From G963662905 sp963676415 (GTDB lineage Bacteria; Bacteroidota; Bacteroidia; Bacteroidales; WRLA01), in the NCBI GenBank assembly GCA_963676415.1, contig OY781097.1:3534001-3598000 (forward strand): a stretch of DNA of 64,000 nucleotides, written 5' to 3'. The notes beneath the pieces were generated by a model. It saw nothing but the letters and a program-made list of their open reading frames with translations, did no database searches and was not told the DNA's origin. Positions 43,218 through 51,961 of the stretch are shown here, in pieces; position 1 is the stretch's first letter, and each line of letters begins with the position of its first letter. The translations under genes were made by a program, and so were the position numbers.

Positions 43218-44393
43218 GTGAAAATAATCTCAGTAGTTGGAGCACGACCCAATTTCATGAAAATTGCTCCTTTTATCAAAGCGATTGAAAACTATAATGA
43301 TTCTCCGGAATCAAAGAATATAACCCATATTCTTGTTCATACAGGTCAGCATTACGATGATCGTATGTCGAAAGCATTTTTCAAAAATTTGGGAATCCCG
43401 GATGCAGATATAAATTTGGGTATTGGCTCAGGTTCACATGCAGAACAAGTCGGTAATACCATGATTGCTTTTGAGAAAGTATTACTTGATGAAAAACCGG
43501 ATTGGGTTATTGTTGTTGGAGATGTAAATGCAACGCTTGCCTGTTCGGTTACAGCAAAGAAACTCCACATTAAGGTCTGCCATATAGAGGCCGGACTAAG
43601 AAGTGGCGATGAACGCATGCCCGAGGAAATTAACCGTTTGGTTACCGATCGTTTGAGTGATCTATTGCTTACACCGGATCAGCTATCCATCGAAAACCTA
43701 GCAAAAGAAGGCGTTCCTAATCGCAAAATCAAATTTGTGGGCAATATAATGATCGATACCCTCGAATCAAACAGACAAAAGGCAGAAGCATTAGATATAG
43801 ATCAAATAATTCAAAATAACTTAATCGAAGGACAAAAAGATTTCCACTTCAAAATCTCAACCGGCAACCTTCATCCAAACTTCTCCTACGCGCTCATGAC
43901 CCTCCACCGGCCATCCAATGTAGATCATCCGGAAATATTTAATGCAATTGTTGATTTTTTGTCAAATGAAGTCTGTGAGGATATGGCTCTAATTTGGCCC
44001 ATCCATCCACGTTCCATGAAAAACTTGCAAACATTTGGTGTGTGGGAACAATTGCTTGCCCATAAGAATTTGATTCTGTTAAAACCATTGGGTTATCATG
44101 AAATGCTGCGCATGAATATGGGTGCGAAAATCATGTTAACGGATAGTGGTGGTTTGCAAGAAGAGTGCACGGTTCTGGGAACACCATGTTTGACTTTGCG
44201 TTGGAATACAGAGCGCCCAATAACACTTAAAGAACATGGTGGAGCCAGTGTTTTGGTGGGCAACAATGTTGAACGGATACGGGAAGAATACAGGAAAACA
44301 ATAGCAGAAGAAAGAAAACCCGTCCGCCCTGAGTTTTGGGATGGTAAAACAGCCGAACGCTGCGTCCAGGCAATAATTGATTTTAAAGAATAA
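43218..44393 (+). CDS. wecB: UDP-N-acetylglucosamine 2-epimerase, non-hydrolysing
   Basis: The 391-residue protein starts with GTG (MKIISVVGARPNFMKIAPFIKAI). Motifs include VHTGQHYDDRMSKAFFKNL, VVGDVNATLACSVTAKK, HIEAGLRSGDERMPEEINR, MTLHRPSNVDHPEIF and MLTDSGGLQEECTVLGTPCLTLRWNTERP. It interconverts UDP-GlcNAc and UDP-ManNAc. An insertion of about 25 residues (IIQNNLIEGQKDFHFKISTG) precedes MTLHRP. No WecC-type ManNAc dehydrogenase is adjacent, so the product may be used as such or by DUF354 proteins. Confidence 0.93.
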   Translation: MKIISVVGARPNFMKIAPFIKAIENYNDSPESKNITHILVHTGQHYDDRMSKAFFKNLGIPDADINLGIGSGSHAEQVGNTMIAFEKVLLDEKPDWVIVVGDVNATLACSVTAKKLHIKVCHIEAGLRSGDERMPEEINRLVTDRLSDLLLTPDQLSIENLAKEGVPNRKIKFVGNIMIDTLESNRQKAEALDIDQIIQNNLIEGQKDFHFKISTGNLHPNFSYALMTLHRPSNVDHPEIFNAIVDFLSNEVCEDMALIWPIHPRSMKNLQTFGVWEQLLAHKNLILLKPLGYHEMLRMNMGAKIMLTDSGGLQEECTVLGTPCLTLRWNTERPITLKEHGGASVLVGNNVERIREEYRKTIAEERKPVRPEFWDGKTAERCVQAIIDFKE

Positions 44394-44409
44394 CTGAAAA
44401 AACAACATT

Positions 44410-45498
44410 TTGGACTTCAATTTCAAAATATACACCCAACTACTCCAAAGCTTGCAAAATGCAGGCTTTTTTTTTCAAACTTTTGCCGAGTACATCACTC
44501 AGGAAACTAATAGTTTGCCCGAATCGCAACCACGCTACCACGACCCAACGCCCCCGCACGCTCCCACGCACCCACGCAAAATAATTCTTCGCCACGACGT
44601 AGAAGCCCGCTACGAAAACGCCCTCCAAATGGCACGCATCCAGTATAAAATGGGCATTCGTGGATCGTATTACTTTCGTTTCCTTCCCAAATCTTATTCC
44701 ACGGAAATTATTAAAGAAATCGCAGACCTCGGCCACGAAATAGGCTATCATTATGATGATCTGAGCGCCTGCAAAGGAAATAGGGAAGAGGCTTTAAAGC
44801 GTTTCCAACATCACCTCGAAGAACTCCGCAAAATAGCCCCCGTCCAAACCATGACCATGGAAGGCGCACCATTATCACCCTACGACAACCGCGATCTTTG
44901 GAAACCCGAACACCGAACACCCAACAATAGAAAATTCCCCTCCCGTCCCTACCACGCATACGGCATCCTTGCCGAACCCTATTTTGATATCGACTTCAAC
45001 AAGCTCTACTACATAACCGATACCGGTCGCCGCTGGGATGGCCATCTGTATAATGTGCGTGATAAAGCCACAAAAGAGAATCCCATTACCAATCCGGATT
45101 TTCTTAAGCTTCGTTTCCACAGTACACAGGATCTCATCATGGCCATAAACCAAAGAGGAATAATAGACCAACACCGTTCTCCGTGTACTGATCACTCATC
45201 ACAGATCACTGATCACTCATCACAGATCACTGATCACTCATCACGGATCACTGATCACTCATCACGGATCACTGATCACTCATCACGGATCACTGATCAC
45301 TCATCACGGATCACTGATCACTCATCACGGATCACTGATCACTCATCACCAAACCCCCAACAAATATTCCCCCAACAGGCCATGCTTAATTTTCACCCAC
45401 AACGTTGGAATGATGCATTTTTGCCCTGGATGAAAGAGTTGCTTTGGCAGAATGTTAAGAATCAGGGAAAGAGAGTTTTGGTTTTGTTGCGGAAATAA
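44410..45498 (+). CDS. Polysaccharide deacetylase-like protein with in-frame repeat expansion
   Basis: The 362-residue protein (TTG start) has the deacetylase-like core: KIILRHDVEARYENALQMA with the metal Asp, IRGSYYFRFLPKS, DLGHEIGYHYDDLSACKGN, EGAPLSPYDNRDLW, YITDTGRRWDG and MLNFHPQRWND. It probably removes an acyl group from the glycan or its precursor. Three segments look foreign: a Pro/His-rich stretch (about residues 36-57), an insert after DLW (166-180), and residues 261-313, which are seven DHSS(Q/R)IT heptads plus a partial eighth. The heptads are encoded by a 21-bp unit of the same family as the intergenic arrays at 12.7 and 18 kb. Confidence 0.82.
   Translation: MDFNFKIYTQLLQSLQNAGFFFQTFAEYITQETNSLPESQPRYHDPTPPHAPTHPRKIILRHDVEARYENALQMARIQYKMGIRGSYYFRFLPKSYSTEIIKEIADLGHEIGYHYDDLSACKGNREEALKRFQHHLEELRKIAPVQTMTMEGAPLSPYDNRDLWKPEHRTPNNRKFPSRPYHAYGILAEPYFDIDFNKLYYITDTGRRWDGHLYNVRDKATKENPITNPDFLKLRFHSTQDLIMAINQRGIIDQHRSPCTDHSSQITDHSSQITDHSSRITDHSSRITDHSSRITDHSSRITDHSSRITDHSSPNPQQIFPQQAMLNFHPQRWNDAFLPWMKELLWQNVKNQGKRVLVLLRK
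45190..45348 (+). repeat. 21-bp tandem repeat inside the deacetylase gene
   Basis: The unit GATCACTCATCACGGATCAC plus one T is repeated seven times with a partial eighth; the first two carry CAG in place of CGG. The length is a multiple of three, so the frame is kept and heptads DHSSRIT result. Confidence 0.93.
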
Positions 45499-45829
45499 GG
45501 AAAGCTTAACCGCAAAGCCGCGCTGAGAATGTTTAACCACAAAGACGCTAAGCCGCAGAGTATCGCTAAGTTTTTTCTACTACTCTGCGCCCCTCTGCGC
45601 CTCCGCGCCTCCGCGGTAAAACCCAGCGAGCAACGCGAACCCCCCCCTAATACTTTGTGCCTCTGTGGTTAGCAGCCTTAACCGTTAATCCGCGTTGAGA
45701 ATGTTTAACCGCTAAGACGGGGAGACGCTAAGGATTACTAAGTTTTTTCTGTACTACTTTGCGTACCTCTGCGCCTCCGCGCCTCTGCGGTAAAACCCAG
45801 CGAGCAACGCGAGCCATACTTTGTGCCAC
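45499..45829. repeat. Intergenic ACCGCTAAGACGC / CTCTGCGCCTC repeats
   Basis: No gene. Forward modules (TTAACCGCAAAGACGCTAAG) alternate with modules of opposite sense (CTCTGCGCCTCCGCGGTAAAA), each pair forming an imperfect palindrome of about 100-130 bp, with short linkers such as CCCAGCGAGCAACGCGA. Confidence 0.85.
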
Positions 45830-46540
45830 TGCGGTAAAAAAAATTAACAGCAAAGCCGCTAAGCCGCTGAGTTTTTTGTTGCTGTGGGATTTATTATATT
45901 TCTGCGTACCTCTGCGCCTCTGTGCCTCTGCGGTAAAATAAAAGCGAGCAAGGCGAGCCACCCTCTAATGCATAAAGATTTAACCGCTAAGACGCTAAGC
46001 CGCTGAGTTTCGCTGAGTTTTTTGTTGCTGTGGGATTTGTTATATTCCTGCGTACCTCTGCGCCTCTGTGTCTCTGCGGTAAAATAAAAGCGAGCAAGGC
46101 GAGCCACCCTCTAATGCATAAAGATTTAACCGCTGAGACGCTAAGCCGCTAAGTTTCGCTGAGTTTTTTGTTGCTGTGGGATTTATTATATTCCTGCGTA
46201 CCTCTGCGCCTCTGTGCCTCTGCGGTAAAATAAAAGCGAGCAAGGCGAGCCACCCTCTAATGCATAAAGATTTAACCGCTGAGACGCTAAGCCGCTAAGT
46301 TTCGCTGAGTTTTTTGTTGCTGTGGGATTTATTATATTCCTGCGTACCTCTGCGCCTCTGTGCCTCTGCGGTAAAATAAAAGCGAGCAAGGCGAGCCACC
46401 CTCTAATGCATAAAGATTTAACCGCTGAGACGCTAAGCCGCTAAGTTTCGCTGAGTTTTTTGTTGCTGTGGGTTTTATTATATTCCTGCGTACCTCTGCG
46501 CCTCTGTGTCTCTGCGGTAAAATAAAAGCGAGCCATACTC
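45830..46540. repeat. 146-bp tandem array, about five units
   Basis: Units begin AAGATTTAACCGCT at 45975, 46121, 46267 and 46413, exactly 146 bp apart and nearly identical, with a partial unit in front from about 45835. Each holds ACCGCTGAGACGCTAAGCC, a TTTTTTGTTGCTGTGGG core, CCTCTGCGCCTCTGTG and GCGAGCAAGGCGAGCC. Apparent open frames of 67-82 codons on the minus strand are only the repeat read through. Confidence 0.93.
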
Positions 46541-46567
46541 TGTGCCACAACGGTAAAAATTAAAATT

Positions 46568-46954
46568 ATGACGAAAGAAGAATTAAACGAACTATCAGGG
46601 ATAATCCTTGATGCTGCAATCCACGTGCACAAAGAAATGGGGCCAGGCTTACTTGAGTCTGTCTATCAATATTGCCTCGCAGAAGAACTGGAAAGCCGCG
46701 GTTTATTTGTACGGATAGAATATGAGTTGCCTCTGTACTATAAAGGAAAACGTTTGAGAAAAAACTTCTCTATTGATCTCATGGTTGAGAATGAAGTCAT
46801 TATTGAAACAAAATCGGTAGCAGAAATGCGTGCTGTATTCGATGCTCAGATTATATCCTATTTGAAATTAGCAGATAAAAAACTTGGTTTTTTGATCAAT
46901 TTCAATGTTCCTGTTTTAAAGAATGGTTTTAAACGATTCGTGAATAATTTTTAG
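46568..46954 (+). CDS. GxxExxY protein (PD-(D/E)XK-like), second member
   Basis: The 128-residue protein has HKEMGPGLLESVYQYCLAEEL (residues 20-40, motif GLLESVY) and FSIDLMVENEVIIETKSV with the nuclease-type Asp and E-x-K. LGFLINFNVPVLKNGFKRFV ends it. Function is unknown, as for the member at 15081, to which it is only distantly similar. It sits alone between two arrays of the ACCGCTAAGACGC/CTCTGCGCCTC repeat family with no visible promoter of its own. Confidence 0.87.
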   Translation: MTKEELNELSGIILDAAIHVHKEMGPGLLESVYQYCLAEELESRGLFVRIEYELPLYYKGKRLRKNFSIDLMVENEVIIETKSVAEMRAVFDAQIISYLKLADKKLGFLINFNVPVLKNGFKRFVNNF

Positions 46955-47910
46955 TTGGAATGTTTAACCGCTAAGTCGCTAAGCTGCTTAAGGCTTAACC
47001 GCAAAGACGCTGAGACGCTGAGGGCAGCTGAGAAGATTTAACCGCTAAGACGCAAAGACGCTGAGGACCGCTGAGAATGTTTAACCGCTGAGACGGGGAG
47101 ACGCGGAGGATCGCTGAGTTGCTTAAGGCTTAACTGCAAAGACGCTAAGACGCTGTGGGTCGCTGTGTTTTTTTGTGCTACTTTGCGTATCTCTGTGTCT
47201 CTGTGCCTCTGCGGTAGAAAGATTTAACCGCTAAGACGCTGAGTCGCGGAGGGCCGCTGAGTTGTTTAAGGCTTAACCGCAAAGACGCTGAGACGCTGAG
47301 GATCGCTGAGAATGTTTAACCGCTGAGACGGGGAGTCGCGGAGGATCGCTGAGTTGCTTAAGGTTTAACCGCTGAGACGGGGAGACGCGGAGGATCGCTG
47401 AGATTTTTTACTTTGCGTATCTCTGTGTCTCTGTGCCTCTGCGGTAGAAAGATTTAACCGCTAAGACGCTGAGTCGCGGAGGGCCGCTGAGTTGTTTAAG
47501 GCTTAACCGCTAAGACGCTGAGGACCGCTGAGAATGTTTAACCGCTGAGACGGGGAGTCGCGGAGGATCGCTGAGTTGCTTAAGGCTTAACTGCAAAGAC
47601 GCTGAGGGGCGCTGAGTTTTTTTGTACTACTTTGCGTATCTCAGCGCCTCTGTGCCTCTGCGGTAGAAAAAATTAACCGCAAAGACGCTAAGTTTCGCTG
47701 AGATTTTTTACTTTGCATATCTCTGCGTCTCTGTACCTCTGCGGTAGAGAGATTTAACCGCTAAGTCGCTAAGACGCGGAGGATCGCTGAGAATGTTTAA
47801 CCGCTGAGACGCTAAGGCGCTGAGGAGCGCTGAGTTTCTTTGTACTACTTTGCGTATCTTTGCGTCTTTGTGCCTCTGCGGTAGGAAGAAAAAGCGAGCG
47901 TAGCGTTCCC
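46955..47910. repeat. Second ACCGCTAAGACGC / CTCTGCGGTA repeat block
   Basis: No gene in 956 bp. The block mixes forward modules (TTTAACCGCTGAGACGGGGA, GGATCGCTGAG, TTGCTTAAGGCTTAAC) and reverse modules (TACTTTGCGTATCTCTGTG, CCTCTGCGGTAGAAAGA) in several longer units of unequal length, for example around 47160-47240, 47405-47480, 47620-47690 and 47840-47885. It ends at the 3' end of the leftward YjbH-like gene. Confidence 0.9.
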
Positions 47911-47916
47911 TTTTTC

Positions 47917-48630
47917 CTATTCTCCCAACGTAAACCTTAGCTCAATTCCACCTGTCAAATACTTCATCTGATAAAAAAAGCCATATAAATTTATATGTTT
48001 TAAAAGCCGGAACCCCATTCCGCTATTCAGGTTTTTGCTGTCATAATCTATCATGATGCTTAGGTGTTTTAATTTCTTATGGCTTAAGGCCATCCCTCCG
48101 AATAATCCTTTTAATTTATAGGATTCCTTGGGAAAAAATCCATATCCCAAACTCAATTCCACATTATAATTTCCAATGCAATTGCTTTTTGTGACAACGA
48201 TATAAGCATTACTAAAATGTTTATTTCCTTTGCCTACAGTAGTATAGAAATCATCTGAACCAAGAGCAATGGCAGGCAAGTACTGTTTTTCGTTCAGGAT
48301 TTTCAGTTTTCCGCCAATCGAACGGTCCTGATGTTCAAAGAAATGATTTGTTTTTACCGGATCAAGTATAGTACAACGATATGTCAGTTCCAAAAATGGA
48401 AGGAAGCTTATACTGGCATAATAATTCATGCTGTTTTCTTTGATTGCCGCCGGACTAATTTCCGAAGGAATATAATTAATGCCAAATGCCATACTTCCAT
48501 CTGCATGGAATTGTGCGTCAGGGGTGTTCAGCAAGCCATGGCTGCCCATGACCTGCTGCGCTTGCAAATTCACCCCTTGAATAAGTGAGGCCAGAAGAAT
48601 TAATGCATATTTACAATAAATAGCTTTCAT
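47917..48630 (-). CDS. YjbH-like protein, N-terminal-type barrel segment
   Basis: The 237-residue protein has a signal peptide (to about residue 25) followed by QQVMGSHGLLNTPDAQFHADGSMAFGINYIP, the characteristic beginning of YjbH proteins, and strands of an outer-membrane barrel (YYASISFLPFLELTYR, GYGFFPKESYKLKGLFGGMAL, GGIELRFTL at the C-terminus). Full YjbH proteins of Proteobacteria are about 700 residues and belong to exopolysaccharide systems. Only the first third is present here; the remainder may be the separate gene at 50666. It is last in a leftward cluster of four envelope genes. Confidence 0.78.
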   Translation of the reverse strand: MKAIYCKYALILLASLIQGVNLQAQQVMGSHGLLNTPDAQFHADGSMAFGINYIPSEISPAAIKENSMNYYASISFLPFLELTYRCTILDPVKTNHFFEHQDRSIGGKLKILNEKQYLPAIALGSDDFYTTVGKGNKHFSNAYIVVTKSNCIGNYNVELSLGYGFFPKESYKLKGLFGGMALSHKKLKHLSIMIDYDSKNLNSGMGFRLLKHINLYGFFYQMKYLTGGIELRFTLGE

Positions 48631-48707
48631 TGAGGTTTCGTATGCTTGAGCTGTGATGCTATTGATTTTGGTTTTGCTTTATGCTTCAGAAAATGCCCGA
48701 TAACCAA

Positions 48708-49373
48708 TTAAAACACATAAGCAATTCTCAATGAGATCTCCGGTCCGGCTATGGATACTTTTTCTTCTACGATATTTTCGATACGTCTTACATCTTGTAT
48801 GTATGAACCGAACCTGTATTTAAGTTCAATTCCTAATAAGACACGATTAAATTCGGTGGATAAACCAAAAAATCCCGCAAAGGAAATGTCTTCACCATTA
48901 TGCGTGCTTTTTTCATTGTTTCTGTCCAGGAAACTATTGTATATTAAATACATGTCGCTTTGCAGGCCAATATAAGGCTGAAGCGGGCCGAGCTGAATGT
49001 ATTCAGGTTCGTAGCTAACTCCAATAAGCAAGGATGTGAAGGATATACGCACGGAGCGAAAAGCACTTTCATCAGTACCTTTGACTTTTTCGCTCCAGTA
49101 ACCTAATCCGGTGCGTGCATATACATCTTGCGTAAGTTTGAAGCTTACAAACAGATCGTATTTTATTCCGCCGGTGAAATCATCATGGATACCGTTCCTG
49201 TCTAAGTAATAGTCGTTCCAGAAATCCATGGAAGGCATGCCATATCCGAGGCAAAAGTTAAAACTGATTAGTTCCGGGCCTCCTCTTTCTCCTTCCTGTG
49301 AAGGGTTATTGTTTTGGGCAAAAGCCTGGTTCAGCCCAAACAATAGTGCTATGATTAAAATATATTTTTTCAT
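48708..49373 (-). CDS. Outer-membrane beta-barrel protein
   Basis: The 221-residue protein has a signal peptide (MKKYILIIALLFGLNQAFAQ) and barrel strands (FNFCLGYGMPSMDFW, YDLFVSFKLTQDVYARTGLGYWS, FTSLLIGVSYEPEYIQ, LGIELKYRFGSYIQ), with an aromatic C-terminus (LRIAYVF). Function is unknown. It lies 5 bp after the lipoprotein gene and 77 bp before the YjbH-like gene, so it belongs to that cluster. Confidence 0.75.
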   Translation of the reverse strand: MKKYILIIALLFGLNQAFAQNNNPSQEGERGGPELISFNFCLGYGMPSMDFWNDYYLDRNGIHDDFTGGIKYDLFVSFKLTQDVYARTGLGYWSEKVKGTDESAFRSVRISFTSLLIGVSYEPEYIQLGPLQPYIGLQSDMYLIYNSFLDRNNEKSTHNGEDISFAGFFGLSTEFNRVLLGIELKYRFGSYIQDVRRIENIVEEKVSIAGPEISLRIAYVF

Positions 49374-49378
49374 GATTA

Positions 49379-50665
49379 TTATTTATTTCCGCCACCTCCT
49401 TCATGGCAATCAGGATCAAAAACACAAATCCACCTGGGGCAGGTGATATAATATTCATCATAAATGATATTGAAAAGATGGCGTTCAACCAATACTTCTC
49501 CAGTAATAAACCGAATAGTAAGATATTCATAAACAACAGAATATATTCGGTAATCTTCCGTGTCGGGATAATAGCATTCATCACAATCGGGAGGAGGGGG
49601 GAGCAGCGGGCATTCGCAATAAGCCATGCAAACGTAATCGCAATCCCTGTAGAAGCAGCTTTCATCGAGAATTAACCCACCTGCTGCAGTAGTTGATTGA
49701 GAAACAGCATTAAAGGCCCAGTCGATAGAAAAAACATCGCCTGGAAATCCATCAGGATAATGAATGGTATCGTCTTCGCATGTAATGGTCAGGCTGTCTT
49801 CCTGGCTTACAGTTAAAGATTTGTCAAGGGATTGTTGATAGTTTTCGATGGAAATGGAATACCCTTTGAATTCTTCAGAATAACTGCCTTCAATACCGAT
49901 GGCGAAAATACCTAATTGTTTGATTTTTGCTATTGCATTATATCCACTTTCATCCACAATTCCTTTAATGCCTGATTTGTTCCAAATACCGGTTTTTTCG
50001 TTGTACTGCAAAAGAGGCAATTCGACACCACTATCCATTTTAACCGGTAAGGGAAAAGTAAGGCTGGCTTCTTTTTGTAGAATAAGTGCGGCGGGTTCTA
50101 TTTGAACACAGGAAGCAATATGATGTCCAGAGCTTTGATAAGCAGGTTTTCCGGGAGCTACGCCATTATTCAAATAAGTTGCTGAAATATTTTCATTCTT
50201 ATTGAGCGCGCCAGCTGGGATGTTGAGGACAATTTTATTGTTGGAAGGATTGATGTTCTCTATGCTGTTGGCAGATATTTCTCCTCCGGCATTGCCGATT
50301 GTAATGGGCGGATTAAGTTTACGTAGCTGTATGATATTGATTTTTTCGATACGGCTGGGAAGGCAGAAAGCATTTGGGGCGTAAGAATCTTTGCTAATAA
50401 ATATAAGCTGCGGTGTTTCCGGCTTTTGCTTGATGTATAGAAAAAAGCTTCCATCAGGATTGCTCGTAGTACTTTGCCCATAGTATTCTATGGCTGCTCC
50501 GGCTATTCCATCACTGCTTTCAATGTCGAGAATATATCCTTTTACGATAAAACTTTCAAAGTCGTCGGGAATAGGATCTACATTTTCCTGACAACCCATG
50601 AGTAGGGGCAAAAGCAATATAGCTATTGCAAATGCCTGGATTTTTTGATGTGTTTTATTTTTCAT
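49379..50665 (-). CDS. Lipoprotein with carboxypeptidase-regulatory-like domain
   Basis: The 428-residue protein has a lipoprotein signal with lipobox LLMGC (Cys near 25). An Ig-like carboxypeptidase-regulatory domain follows (about 42-115: FIVKGYILDIESSDGIAGAAIEYYG, SNPDGSFFLYI), then a ZU5-like region (LNIPAGALNKNENIS, EKTGIWNKSG). The C-terminus has clustered cysteines (CFYRDCDYVCMAYCECPLLPPPPDC) that may form disulfides. It is probably anchored to the outer membrane. It is directly behind the YjbH-like gene at 50666 (adjoining bases) and before the barrel gene. Confidence 0.75.
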   Translation of the reverse strand: MKNKTHQKIQAFAIAILLLPLLMGCQENVDPIPDDFESFIVKGYILDIESSDGIAGAAIEYYGQSTTSNPDGSFFLYIKQKPETPQLIFISKDSYAPNAFCLPSRIEKINIIQLRKLNPPITIGNAGGEISANSIENINPSNNKIVLNIPAGALNKNENISATYLNNGVAPGKPAYQSSGHHIASCVQIEPAALILQKEASLTFPLPVKMDSGVELPLLQYNEKTGIWNKSGIKGIVDESGYNAIAKIKQLGIFAIGIEGSYSEEFKGYSISIENYQQSLDKSLTVSQEDSLTITCEDDTIHYPDGFPGDVFSIDWAFNAVSQSTTAAGGLILDESCFYRDCDYVCMAYCECPLLPPPPDCDECYYPDTEDYRIYSVVYEYLTIRFITGEVLVERHLFNIIYDEYYITCPRWICVFDPDCHEGGGGNK

Positions 50666-51961
50666 TTATCTGGTTTTGAGGTATTCTTTAAAATAATTCG
50701 GATTATACCAGTATTCAATATTGTTTTGATCTGGTTTGCTGTCATAATTTTGACCATAATAGAATTCAGTGGCAGCATTGTAGGTCCATTCGAAATAGCG
50801 GGGAATGCTGATGCTGAATTTTTTATTGGTTCGCCTTTTCTTTCCGGGTAGGGGGATGGTGAAATAAAAACCTCCATTGTTTTGATTTTCATTAATTTGT
50901 CCATAAAATCCTATGGCGGTTTCTTTAAAATAGCGTGTGCATTTGAATGTAAGTCCATGATCATGATTGATGAATTTATTGATGTTGATCGCGAATAAAA
51001 GATTGTATTTCGGGTAATAATAATCAATGCCGGCTTCCCAGCTAAGAGTGTTGATCTGATCCCGGTACCAGTCTCCTTCATAAAATTGGGATTTTCCTGT
51101 GAGGCCAGCCTTGAAGTGTAAGGATCCTTTCTGTTGTATGATAGCTTTATGGATTTCAATATCGGCACCATAACGGTGCATATTAAAATTTCCCAGAGTG
51201 ATGCAGAAATTGTAATTATTGCGTAGCCTGAACCTTTGTGATATTGTAAGAAATCCCGGCCTGATGCCTTTCTCCTTGTAATATAGTGGATCTGAGTACA
51301 AAGGGAAAACGATTTGTGCCGTAAACCTGAAACCCCGCCACAGATCGCTATGCAATGCAGGAGCGACATTCGCCTGGATCTCGTAAATCCGGTTCATATT
51401 CGTGTTTTTGAGATATAACTCAGGATAAATGATTAATTGAAAACGGGTCTTGTCCAGATATCTCGACTGTGATGTTTGCAGGAGCATAACAGTGGCCTCA
51501 CGAGGTTTTTCGATGATAAGTTTGTAATTGTTAGGGGCGTTATGCTTTGAGCCTGTGAAGTCCGAATCGCAAATAAGTGTTGTTTCTAAAACGCTTATTC
51601 CCTGATGGCATAGCAATAGATTCAGGTTTTTCGTTGGATATGTTCTGTGGATTATATCAATTGCTTTTTGAAGTGCAGCAACATCCCAACGGTATTCCCG
51701 ATTGCTGAATGAGGCGTAAAGGAAACTGTCGGTCTTTACAGTTCTAATTTCGCAGAGGCCATTTTCACGCAGCTTAGGGGTTAAGGAATTAATATTTTGT
51801 GCATTTGGTTTTTTTGTGGGTATGAGCAGGATAATGCCGGGAAGTAAAATCCAAAGGCTCAGCTCAAATGTTTTTATGGAAAACAGATGGATAGAACGAA
51901 AAATATAATCTTCCTTATGAGGAATTACTTTCCATTGGGATATTTTCACATACAAAGACAT
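50666..51961 (-). CDS. YjbH-like protein, C-terminal-type segment
   Basis: The 431-residue protein has a single hydrophobic segment (about 31-47) and then a region like the later part of YjbH: GLCEIRTVKTDSFLYASFSNREYRWDVAALQKAIDII, NNYKLIIEKPREATVML, IYEIQANVAPALHSDLWRGFRFTAQIVFPLY and C-terminal barrel strands. With the barrel-type gene at 47917 it could rebuild a full YjbH of about 670 residues. It is first in the cluster; TACATTTG at 52072-52065 on the minus strand is a candidate -7 element about 100 bp upstream. Confidence 0.65.
   Translation of the reverse strand: MSLYVKISQWKVIPHKEDYIFRSIHLFSIKTFELSLWILLPGIILLIPTKKPNAQNINSLTPKLRENGLCEIRTVKTDSFLYASFSNREYRWDVAALQKAIDIIHRTYPTKNLNLLLCHQGISVLETTLICDSDFTGSKHNAPNNYKLIIEKPREATVMLLQTSQSRYLDKTRFQLIIYPELYLKNTNMNRIYEIQANVAPALHSDLWRGFRFTAQIVFPLYSDPLYYKEKGIRPGFLTISQRFRLRNNYNFCITLGNFNMHRYGADIEIHKAIIQQKGSLHFKAGLTGKSQFYEGDWYRDQINTLSWEAGIDYYYPKYNLLFAININKFINHDHGLTFKCTRYFKETAIGFYGQINENQNNGGFYFTIPLPGKKRRTNKKFSISIPRYFEWTYNAATEFYYGQNYDSKPDQNNIEYWYNPNYFKEYLKTR

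Noticed and set aside
45830..47910. Possible CRISPR array
   Set aside because: The units are contiguous or overlapping modules without unique spacers of constant length, and no cas gene is present in the window.
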